This document shows, piece after piece, positions 13,101-25,100 of a DNA stretch of 64,000 nt. Positions within the stretch are counted from its first letter, which is position 1. The number at the start of each line of letters is the position of its first letter. A program made the translations under genes and the position numbers. This DNA comes from Mytilus galloprovincialis (lineage: Eukaryota > Mollusca > Bivalvia > Mytilida > Mytilidae), in the NCBI RefSeq assembly GCF_965363235.1, contig NC_134844.1, forward strand, positions 88,188,664 through 88,252,663, given 5' to 3'. The notes under the pieces are model-generated. The model was not told the origin of the DNA. It saw nothing but the letters and a program-made list of their open reading frames with translations, and searched no databases.

Positions 13101-16100
13101 ATCTAAGGCAAAATAAAAATACAATGGTTGCATAAATTCCTCTTCGTAGAATGTTTCATTAAATATAAAAAAAAATCACACCACATCGTCTTTTTTATTT
13201 TTCTATGAAGGGCGATTTAATTCGTTGTGTAATGAAAAATAAGTTCCTTTATGATATAAGTTTCAAATGGAAGAAATATCTATAATATTATTTCCACTTG
13301 AACAAATATTAAAGTAGTCGTTCCAAACGGAATAAAGGGTATAAAATATGTGTTTCAACACAACATTTATTATAGAATTGTTTAAAACAAAGTTTCGGGG
13401 AGAATTTCTGTTAGGCGGAACAAATACACGTTTAACGTGTAAGGTATTTGAATTTTAACATTTTAAATATGACCAAGTGATAGCCATATCAGTACATATT
13501 CATGGTTACAAAGAATGCGTTAATTTGTGTTCCTCAATATAGATTCTCACTAAAATAAAAACGAAATTCAGGAAACAATGAAACATCATTTTACACACTT
13601 GACATTTAGTTTTAAAACATTTATCAAATAGGTCCTATTAAATTTATTCTTTTATTTAAAATAAAATTATCAAAACAGCTCAAACTAACTGTACTAAATG
13701 AACTTAAATGTTTCCATGGTGTTCGTACTGTGGTTTCAGTAGTATTCCTGAGGTACCAATTTCGAGTATTTCGTTGGAACAAGTGAACCAAGAATCTAAA
13801 TCAACGAATTACGAACTTTCTATAAGCTTATATGCAGACTATTGCAAAACCACAAAATCAAATATCCACGAAAGTTCAAGCTTTTCTGAATCCACAAACA
13901 TTGGTTCCCACGAAAATAAATGCATCCACAGTTAAATGATACCTTTGTATAATTTCTTTTCAAAATGTCTGCAGTCGGTTTTTTTTAATCTATCTATTTT
14001 CAATTGTTTTCATTCCTATTTCGACGCAAGGTTTACTTGACATTAATATTCTTCGATCCCGTAAGGTGCTTTGAATACAAAATAACTCATCAAAGATACC
14101 AGGTTTATAATTTGGTATAAAAAAACGGGTGTCCCCCCCCCCCATTGTTCAACTTTTTAAAAGTACGGGTAAAAAAGTAATGAAACTAAGTGTATATAAC
14201 TCAAGAGTATATGTCTATTTCAAACCAAATTGTATGGTCATCTAACATCAACATGTTCCCGTCCTGAATATGCACTTAACTATCCACTGGATGTAAAACA
14301 GCCCTCCAGTCAAACTTTTCAATAAAATGATATATGTTCAGAGCACACTAATGACATAATACATTTTTTTTCTATATGAGAGTGTAGATTGAGTCCTTGT
14401 CCTTGTATTATTCAGATTATGTGAATTCGAATTTTTCAGGTGAAATTAATCACTACACTTACCCGTCAGTGTGAGTGTTCATAAAAATTGGAAAGAAGAA
14501 GAAAAACAAATTAGGTGCATGTATTTAAAATTGGAATAAAAACTTAAAAATTGAATTAAAGATTACATTATTGATATTTGTATTATAAATAAAACCTCAC
14601 ATTATAGATATATTTTATTACTTATATGATATATTATTTTAGTGCATTTTAACTGATGATTATTTCAACAATTCATATATCATTTATAAAATTGATATCA
14701 ACTACCAGTATGTTCATGCGATAATTAATTCTAATTTGATATTACGAAGCATTGTTTATTCAAAACAGTTACCATAATAGAATAATGTGATACAATCAGA
14801 AATTATGATATTGGACAATCAGAAGTCTAATTTAAAAAAAAAAGGTACGATCGGGAATAAATTAACAACACAAGTTAGTATGAGATCATTTAAATGAGAT
14901 TACAATTCAACCATATATAGATATAGGAAGATGTGATGTGAGTGCCAATGAGACAACTCTCCATCCAAATAACAATTAAAAAAAAACACCATTATATGTC
15001 AATGTAAGGTCTTCAACACGGAGCCTTAGCTCACACCGAACAACAAGCTATAAAGGGCCCCAAAATTTTATTTTGTATATGCTATTATTATATACCTCTA
15101 AAACAATTTGCAGCAACACAATCGCTAGAAACCAACCAACAAACATTTTAGTCTTGAACAAGATAACATCTGCACATGTCTGAAAGATATAATGGCTTAA
15201 TTTATTTGACACATGCGATTTACAAGTACTTAGTACGCAAAAAAGACCAATCAGCATTATTCTTCGATTTGGCAATTTGAGACCAGAAATAAGAATTCCT
15301 TAAAGAAAACAATATAACAATCGTGACTTTAACCCTAAGCTTATAAAGTGTCGATTTCCTTCGTTTTTTTTTCACAACCCAGTTGGAGGAAATTTTGAAA
15401 TGATGAATAATGTGCTGGTTGAGCAAACCTCCACCAGCAGTTGCATCAACTCAGTGGTTGTAAAAAAATATAATCAAAGATACCAGATAAAGAAAGATTC
15501 ATGGGGCCGTGTCAACGAAGCTGTCCTAGGACTAGGACTTGTCTTAGGATGGTCTTAGGACACGTCTTAGTCCTAAGTGAGGTTAACAAAAGTCTGCTAG
15601 AATAACATTTGTTCTAAGTTTGATCCTAAAGTTAGGATATATACATAGATGTCTTGGGATAGTCATAAAAGTTACGATGTCCTAAAACGAAATAAAAACA
15701 ACAAATATGGCATAAACTGTTAATAGAATTAAACTAATTAAACAAACTATTTATCAATATTTGTTAAAGATTCAATTGAGTTACATTATTTTCAGTTTGT
15801 AGACAAATTTGATCCATAAAATAATTCCAGATATCAACAAAGAGTGTTTATAATATCCAGTTTGAGTTTTTGAGATATTAAGCATATTACAAGAACATTG
15901 TGTGCGTGTTCTAGAACTAACTTGATGCACATATTTGAATACATTGAGATAGTGTGGAGTCATTTGGTGAAGTTCTTTAATAACTAACCTTGCTTTTCTA
16001 TATACAAATTTATATGAAATGGACATCAATACACTACAAACTCCTCAGAGTCTAAATTGACCAGTTTTTGTGCTCGACCAGTAAAATCGAGCACACATTT

Positions 16101-19100
16101 TACTCGACTAGTCTCGACATTGTCTCGACTGTACTTAACTGTACTTAAGTGTACTCGACTAGGTCTCGACTTTACTTAATTAGTCTGATTCAGTACTTGA
16201 TGATCTTTGTGTAGTCTGAAATGGTCTTGACCAAGGCTCGACCTGTCTCGACCTGTCTTGACTAGTCTCGACTCAGTCTCAACCAGTCTCGGCCTGTATC
16301 GACTTGTCTTGACCTTCAAATATAGTTTTGACTGGTGTAAATCAGCCCGTCTAACTAAATTAAATATTGATCTTACAAAATTCAAGCTTATTAGGTAGTT
16401 TGATTTATTGCTGTGAAATGAAAGAATTTAATTTTACAATATGTAAAAAAAAAATTATTATATACAAATTCAGATAGGCATCTTTAATTTTTTTTATAAC
16501 TTTTTCAAATCAACTTGGATTATCCTCAAACTATGCAGATATCTTAGATATATATCAAGCTTACTGAATCCCATTTCATTTAGTTTTTTGTTGTATTGCT
16601 GTAAAATTTAAGAATTAAAGTAATCTTGGTATAAAAAGCTAGGATTTGCAATTCGGACAAAATAGAGATAGTACACTTTAATTTTTTTAATAAATTTTTC
16701 AAATCAACTTGGATTTGCATCAAACTATGCAGCTATCTTACATATATATCAAGCTTACTGAATCCCATTTCATTTAGTTTTTTGTTGTATTGCTGTAAAA
16801 ATTTAAGAATTAAAGTAATCTTGGTATAAAAAGCTAGGATTTGCAATTCGGACAAAATAGAGATAGTACACTTTAATTTTTTTAATGACTTTTTCAAATC
16901 AATTTGGATTTGCATCAAACTATGCAGCTATCTTACATATATATCAAGCTTACTGAATCCCATTTCATTTAGTTTTTTGTTGTATTGCTGTAAAATTTAA
17001 GAATTAAAGTAATCTTGGTATAAAAAGTTAGGATTTGCATTTCCGACAAAATAGAGATAGTACACCTTAATTTTTTTAATAACTTTTTCAAATCAACTTG
17101 GATTTGCATCAAACTATGCAGCTATCTTACATATGTATCAAGCTTACTGAATCCCATTTCATTTAGTTTTTTGTTGTATTGCTGTAAAATTTAAGAATTA
17201 AAGTAATCTTGGTATAAAAAGCTAGGATTTGCAATTCGGACAAAATAGAGATAGTACACTTTAATTTTTTTAATATCTTTTTCAAATCAACTTGGATTTT
17301 CATCAATCTATGCAGCTATCTAACATATATATCAAGCTTACTGAATCCCAGGTTATTTTATTTTTTGTTGTATTGCTGTCAAATTTAAGAATTAAATTAA
17401 TCTAGGTCAAAAAAGCTAGAATTTGCAGTTCGAACAAAATAGAGATAGTACACTTTAATTTGTTTAATAACTTTTTCAAATCAACTTAGATTTGCATCAA
17501 ACTATGCAGCTATCTTACATATATATCAAGCTTACTGAATCCCATTTCATTTAGTTTTTTGTTGTATTGCTGTAAAAATTTAAGAATTAAAGTAAACTTG
17601 GTATAAAAAGCTAGGATTTGCAATTCGGACAAAATAGAGATAGTACACTTTAATTTTTTTAATAACTTTTTCAAATCAACTTGGATTTGCATCAAACTAT
17701 GCAGCTATTTAACATATATATCAAGCTTACTGAATCCCATTTCATTTAGTTTTTTGTTGTATTGCTGTAAAATTTAAGAATTAAAGTAATCTTGGTATAA
17801 AAAGCTAGGATTTGCAATTCAGACAAAATAGAGATAGTACACTTTAATTTGTTTAATAACTTTTTCAAATCAACTTGGATTTGCATCAAACTATGCAGCT
17901 ATCTTACATATGTATCAAGCTTACTGAATCCCATTTCATTTAGTTTTTTGTTGTATTGCTGTAAAATTTAAGAATTAAAGTAATCTTGGTATAAAAAGCT
18001 AGGATTTGCAATTCGGACAAAATAGAGATAGTACACTTTAATTTTTTTAATATCTTTTTCAAATCAACTTGGATTTGCATCAAACTATGCAGCTATCTTA
18101 CATATATATCAAGCTTACTGAATCCCATTTCATTTAGTTTTTCGTTGTATTGCTGTAAAATTTAAGAATTAAAGTAATCTAGGTATAAAAAGCTAGGATT
18201 TGCAATTCGGACAAAATAGAGATAGTACACTTTAATTTTTTTAATAACTTTTTCAAATCAACTAGGATTTGCATCAAACTATGCAACTATCATACATATA
18301 TATCAAGCTTACTGAATCCCATTTCATTTAGTTTTTTGTTGTATTGCTGTAAAATTTAAGAATTAAAGTAATCTTGGTACAAAAAGCTAGGATTTGCAAT
18401 TCGGACAAAATAGAGATAGTACACTTTAATTTTTATAATAACTTTTTCAAATCAACTTGGATTTTCATCAAACTATGCAGCTATCTAACATATATATCAA
18501 GCTTACTGAATCCCAGGTTATTTTGTTTTTTGTTGTATTGCTGTCAAATTTAAGAATTAAATTAATCTAGGTCAAAAAAGCTAGAATTTGCAGTTCGAAC
18601 AAAATAGAGATAGTACACTTTAAGTTTTTTAATAACTTTTTCAAATCAACATGGATTTTATTAAAACTATATAGCTACCTTGGTGATCTTACTAAATCCC
18701 AGGTTGTTATGAAGTTTTAAAATATTTTTTTGTCAAATTTAATGACATGGCACTATACATGATTTAATTACATCAGTACACATGAGTTTTACAGGTAAAA
18801 AGAAAGCCCTACTGTTCTTAAACTCATGTATTACTTATCTAGTGAATTAAAAGCCCTGCGATTTAGATTTAACAGGATGTTGCAACTTTGAATAAATGTT
18901 ATTTAGAATTTAAAACTCTCTGGTAGATGTGATCTTTTTAATAAGTTTGCCTCAAGGAGAAGGTATTGCTTTATAAATCACCACAAATCAGAAGAACTAT
19001 TTTAATAATTTCTAATGTTTCATCCCTTTTTGATATATTTATATAGTGTATATCAAAAGGAATAAAACATTAAAGGAATTATATAACTATTTTATATATA

Positions 19101-22100
19101 CTTTTTCTCAAATTATGAGAAAAGATATATTTCTAATATCGTAGCTTTTTGACCTAGGTTAATTAAATTCTTAAATTTGACAGAAATACACCAAACAAAA
19201 TAACAACCTATGATTCAGTAAGATCAATATATTGCAAAGATATTTGTAGAGTTTGATGAAAATCTAAGTAGATTTGAAAAAGTTATGAAAAAAATTAAAG
19301 TGTACCATCTCTATTTTGTCAAAACTGCAAATCTTAGCTTTTTTTACCTAGATTAAATTAATTCTTAAATTTGACAGCAATACAACAAACTTTATAACAA
19401 CCTGGGATTCAGTAAGATGAATACATCACCAAGATTATATATAGTTTCAATAAAATCCAAGTTGAATTTAAAAAGTTATAAAAAGAATTAAAGTGTACTA
19501 TCTGTATTTTGTTCGAACTGCAAATTCTAGCTTTTTTGACCAAGATTACTTAAATTCTTAAATTTTACAGCAATACAACAAAAAACTAAATAAAATGGGA
19601 ATCAGTAAGCTTGATATATATGTAAGATAGCTGCAAAGTTTGATGAAAATCCAAGTTGATTTGAAAAAGTTATTAAACAAATTAAAGTGTACTATCTCTA
19701 TTTTGTACGAATTGCAAATCCCAGCTTTTTTTTACCAAGATTACTTTATTTTAAAATTTTACAGCAATACAACAAAAAACTAAATGAAATTGGATTCAGT
19801 CAGCTTGATATCTACGTAAGATAGCTGCATAGTTTGATGAAAATCCAAGTTGATTTGAAAAAGTTATTAAAAAAAATAAAGTGTACTATCTCTATTTTGT
19901 CCGAATTGCAAATCCAAGCTTTTTTTACCAAGATTACTTAAATTCTTGAATTTTACAGCAATACAACAAAAAACTAAATGAAATGGGATTCAGTAAGCTT
20001 GGTATTTATGTAAGATAGCTGCATAGTTTGATGAAAATCCAAGTTGATTTGAAAAAGTTATTAAACAAATTAAAGTGTACTATCTCTATTTTGTACGAAT
20101 TGCAAATCCCAGCTTTTTTTACCAAGATTACTTTATTTTTAAATTTTACAGCAATACAAAAAAAAAAACTAAATGAAATGGGAATCTAGTAAGCTTGATA
20201 TATATGTAAGATAGCTGCATAGTTTGATGAAAATCCAAGTTGATTTGAAAAAGTTATTAAACATATTAAAGTGTACTATCTCTATTTTGTCCGAATTGCA
20301 AATCCCAGCTTTTTATACCAAGATTACTTAAATTCTTAAATTTTACAGCAATACAAAAAAAAACTAAATGAAATGGGATTCAGTAAGCTTGATATATATG
20401 TAAGATAGCTGCATAGTTTCATGAAAATCCAAGTTGATTTGAAAAAGTAATTAAAAAAATTAAAGATGCCTATCTGAATTTTTATAAAATAATTTTTATT
20501 TTTACATATTGTAAAATTAAATTCTTTCATTTCACAACAATAAATCAAACTACCTAATAAGCTTGAATTTTGTAAGATCAATATTTAATTTAGTTAGACG
20601 GGCTGATTTACACCAGTCAAAACTAAATTTGAAGGTCAAGACTAGTCGAGACAGGTCGAGACTAGTCAAGACAGGTCGAGACAGGTCGAGCCTTGGTCAA
20701 GACCATTTCAGACTACACAAAGATCATCAAGTACTGAATCAGACTAAGTAAGTAAAGTCGAGACCTAGTCGAGTACACTTAAGTACAGTTAAGTACAGTC
20801 GAGACAATGTCGAGACTAGTTGAGTAAAATGAGTGCTCGATTTTACTGGTCGAGCACAAAAACTGGTCAATTCAGACTCTGAGGAGTTTGTAGTGATAGT
20901 AGCTCTCCAAAAAGTATGTTTGAGGATGTCATATTATAACGCTCATTTAAAATTATTCATGCTGCTCTTTTTGAAGCTTAAAAAATACTATCATCATTAG
21001 CAACATTGTTGGCACCTAACGAAACGGTGCAATAATAATTTAAAATGTGGTAAAAAATTGACTTATTTGTTTAACTAATCCTGATTCAATACATGTAATG
21101 AAATCGAGTGGACCTAAGGACAAAACTAGTTTATATACTAAAATTGCAGCACAAATATCGCATTTTACAAAGTTTTGTGACTATTAGTTGTGTTGTCGTA
21201 TGAAATTCATTTATATATTTTATTATCATATATAGTAACGTATCTTTTAGTATTACGTTAACACTTTTATTTTGCGTTAATTGTTTTCTCTAAAAGAGTC
21301 ATCCTTCCTTCCTTTTCATATATATTGAAATACAATAAAATATATGTCATTGCATTTTCTGCATATTTTTTTTCAATTTGATAAATCTGTTAGGATGGTC
21401 CTAGGACCATCGTACTTAGGACTGTCCTAAAATAGCTTTGTTTTACATCCTGAGACATGTCTCAGACACGTCCTAAGACCATCCTAAATAATGTCCTAAG
21501 ACATATCTTAGGACATATCCTAGGACACCTTCATTAACACGTTCCCTGATTTACTTTTAAGACTTGCCTCTGTTTTGTATCCACCACATCCACCAAAATA
21601 ATCAAATGATGTGTAGGATATTGTATTATACTCAGCAGAGTCAAGTATTCTGGGATGAGCATTTTTACAACAAAATATTATTCCTTGCGTGGTATGTGTT
21701 TCATTGCTATGGTTGACGCCACAACACTGCAGCTGAAAACATTAGAAGACGACTTATAAATATTCAAAATTGGAATTTCTTATGATGATGACTTTTTTTA
21801 TTAACTTTTTTTTAGCATTGCCCACTTAGTATCTACTGTCAATATTTTTGTATTGTACGAGACTTGAACCTTAATCAATAATTTCCTTTCGATTGTTTTT
21901 TTTAACTTATCTTTTCGTCATTTTTTTTCTTTATTTTTCATTGTTTGTATTTCTCTCTTTGTAACTTTCCTTTCTTTAAGAATATAGCAGTATGTCTTTT
22001 TAAATTTCTTACAATTTCTTATTAATTCTTTAAAAATTTTAAAAACATGTTCTTTTAAACATAGTTATGTCGGAAATTTTTTTTCTATCTCAATGTCTAC

Positions 22101-25100
22101 GGATGTCTTACTGTCATAATCATATCATTCCACTTCGTAGTTATTACATTTCCAAAGCCGGGAATAAAATAACCTAATTGTTGTAAAGACAACTGAAATT
22201 TCATGCCACCATTGATCTGTAAAGAAAGATATTTTCAATTTTAAAGATATACTTTTCCACTATACCACATTCTATAAAACATAATAAATGACATTCGTCC
22301 GAAAGCTTTTCTGGATTCAGCTTTCCAAGGAACGCTCAAAGCCGAAAATTCAAAAGTAAAGAATATAATGTAAAATTAAACTAAACAGTTGATGAGCTAT
22401 ATAACCAAAACGGACCTAAAAATAATAGTCAACCCCATCTAATAGACGTTTATAATAGTCAACCCCATCTAATAGACGTTTATAATAGTCAACCCCATCT
22501 AATAGACGTTTATAATAGTCAACCCCATCTAATAGACGTTTATAATAGTCAACTCCATCTAATAGACGTTTTGCTCTCTAATGCATTTTAATTCATTTTG
22601 AGTTCGTGTGATTACCTCAACCTTTTTTCTTGTGTGAAATGTTCAAATAAAAAACGATTTACGATTGTAAACTACTGTCTCGTGGTTACATTTCGAAAAA
22701 TTGTAAACTTATTTCGCTTCTTACTTTCATTAAGACCACATAGTGAAGATCGTTGTTGACAAAATAGAAGAAGAAGCATACAAAAACATTGTAACAATAC
22801 TAATCTAAAAAAAAGTAAAATATCAAAAATACCGAACTCAAAATGGAAAGTCTCTTATTAAATGGAAAAATCAAAAGCTCAAACACATCAAACAAATGGA
22901 AAACAACTGTCATATTCCATATTACATTATGTAGAAAAAAGAAACCGATTGATAATCAGTATATCTATATCGATAAACAAAATTATAGGCTAATAGAGAG
23001 TACAGTATATTTTACACTGTAAAGATATGCGTGTATTAGACTTCAACCAAAGAAATCAAAAGACAAGAATACGACAATAAAAAAACTGGTTATGAAATAT
23101 GTCAGGGTAGAAATCAATCTTGGTCTTGGATAAATAGAGAATATCATATGGCTTTTTCAATATCGCATCCGTATCAACCCGAGACACCAATATAATCCCA
23201 AGAGCTCTGCTCGTGAGATTATATTGGTTGAGGGTTGATATGGTGTGTGATATTGAAAAAGCCATATCATATACACTTTATTATATGCATATACCTCAAG
23301 TAGATGTTTTTTATGTAACATGACGTCATACAGATTATAGGTTTTACATGACGTCATACAGATTATAGGTTTTACATGACGTCATACAGATAAGGGATTT
23401 GAAAGCCTTTGCAACAGTGACTGCAATCGATGACGTGACGTCTTACAGATTAAAGGTGTGATAAAGCTTTTGCAACCGTGCTGATATCGATATCATCACG
23501 GATGGCTGATACAGCATGCTTGCCAATGATTGTATTACACATACAATTTATCTGTATTTACTACTAAGTATATAATAAGAAGTCTTATTAGATCCCTTTT
23601 TTTCAATCAAACCTATTTAATTCTACTGATAAAGGAAAATGTTATTAATTTTGTGACATTCACAGGATAAATTCACAAAAGAAGGTTATCATACCGGTCG
23701 CAAACCGTTCTTTATAATTAGGTTGTTTTAAATGCGAAGAAAGTTCACGAATCTAACCTCTTATCACTGTCCTTCATCTCAAGGTAAAATTGAGGCATTA
23801 AACATTGAGAAAATATGAAGGAAAGAAATGTGTACGCCTTTAGTTGATTTTTCATCTACGTTCAATAATCTCAGTGACTAATTTTAAGTTCAAGCTGAGA
23901 GGTTTCATTCCAGTTCTAACTATGAAATAATAAGAATTTGTGTTTTGCCATGGCGTAGTCAGTGTATTTTCGACTTATGAGTTTGATTGTCCTTTTAATA
24001 TCTTTTGTTTCTTTTATATATGAACTACAGCAATTTCAATGACTTGGGACTTTAGATCAAAAGTTTAAAATTAAAACCAATAACGTTTACGCTGCCGCAA
24101 AACAAATGATTGTAATTTGCAATATTATAGTGCATACCTTTGCAATGAAAAATATCCAAAATGTAACTGCAAGGATTCTTGGTACATGCAAAACCAGAGA
24201 GAGAGCTGTGCTCTGAAATAGAAAGTGTTAATATAAAAATTGTTGTACATCTTCATCCCTTGGCAGTTGTCTAATTGATAATCATATTACACCTCCATAT
24301 TTTTGTATTGAATTATTTTACTACAAAAGCAACCCACCAACACAAAAAACACAAATAAAAACAATCTTATCTGTATTTATATGTGGACAGTTGATTGTCT
24401 TTTTTCATTTGAAACTAATGTCGTATTTCTTTAATCGATTGATTGTTTATCTTTAGCTCCTTTGTATTTGAATCTCAACTTAACTGACTGTTTTTCTTAA
24501 AAGAAGGTACAATGAATAAACTGGTATATTTAGGATTCTTTAACGCTACATTATTGATACTACCATTATCATTTTCTTTTTTTAACTAAACAAGTTGTTG
24601 CTAAATTGCATACCGTTACAAGTAAGATTGGTGATTTTTTCCAGGAACCAACTAAGCCAAGAACAGCTACTGTCGATGTTACTGTCCCAAGTACAACAGA
24701 AGCTGCAGCAAGACCAACCAGTATATCATAAAAATAGTAGTTGTGAAACTGTAGTTTGTAAAATATATGTTTGAGGGAGCTATTATTTATAAATTCGTCT
24801 AATAGAAGTGTTAATCCTAGTCCAAGAAGTCCAACACCTGCTGTCTAAAAAAATATTTCAAGTAATTTTATTGCTTGTCGCACTAATGTGGTTTCTTTTT
24901 GTTATCTTCTTTTTCAGCTTTTAATTAGTCTAATTTGGTGTTATCCTTAATTGCTTCATTAAAATTATTATGTGTAATTACTATTGTAAAATCAAATTCG
25001 GACGAAAGCTATATTAACAGTTAACATAGTGTTCAGTTTTAATATGAATCCATGTTATTTTGTGAAAACACAAATTTCAAAAAAAAAAAAGATACAATGA

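Larger units (their letters stand above)
16032..20895. mobile_element. CACTA-like non-autonomous foldback transposon, 4.86 kb
   Basis: Inverted ends are CACTACAAACTCCTCAGAGT on both sides, flanked by the 3-bp direct repeat ATA (16029-16031 and 20896-20898). CACTA termini and 3-bp target duplications define the CACTA/EnSpm (CMC) superfamily. The first 350-400 bp of each arm are almost identical and hold many subterminal repeats around GTCTCGACTAGTC, as CACTA elements usually do. Inside are inverted tandem arrays of a 194-bp unit and a central spacer (about 18700-19140). No transposase reading frame is present, so it would need enzymes from elsewhere. The near-identical arms suggest a recent insertion. 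Confidence 0.85.
15503..21547. mobile_element. Outer inverted-repeat transposon carrying the CACTA insertion
   Basis: The left end ggggccgtgtcaacgaagct and the right end (reverse strand) agggaacgtgttaatgaagg are matching terminal repeats, both followed by many copies of TCCTAGGAC/TCTTAGGA. Without the CACTA insertion it is about 1.2 kb with no coding region. No clear target duplication was seen. Arm identity is about 75%, so it is older than its insert. Superfamily not assigned. Confidence 0.6.

Noticed and set aside
16176-20751. Several 60-80 codon open frames inside the palindromic element
   Set aside because: They repeat with the 194-bp unit or are mirror images in the two arms, have no motif, and are by-products of the repeats.
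22423-22572. CRISPR-like array
   Set aside because: Units are contiguous with no unique spacers, and the genome is eukaryotic.
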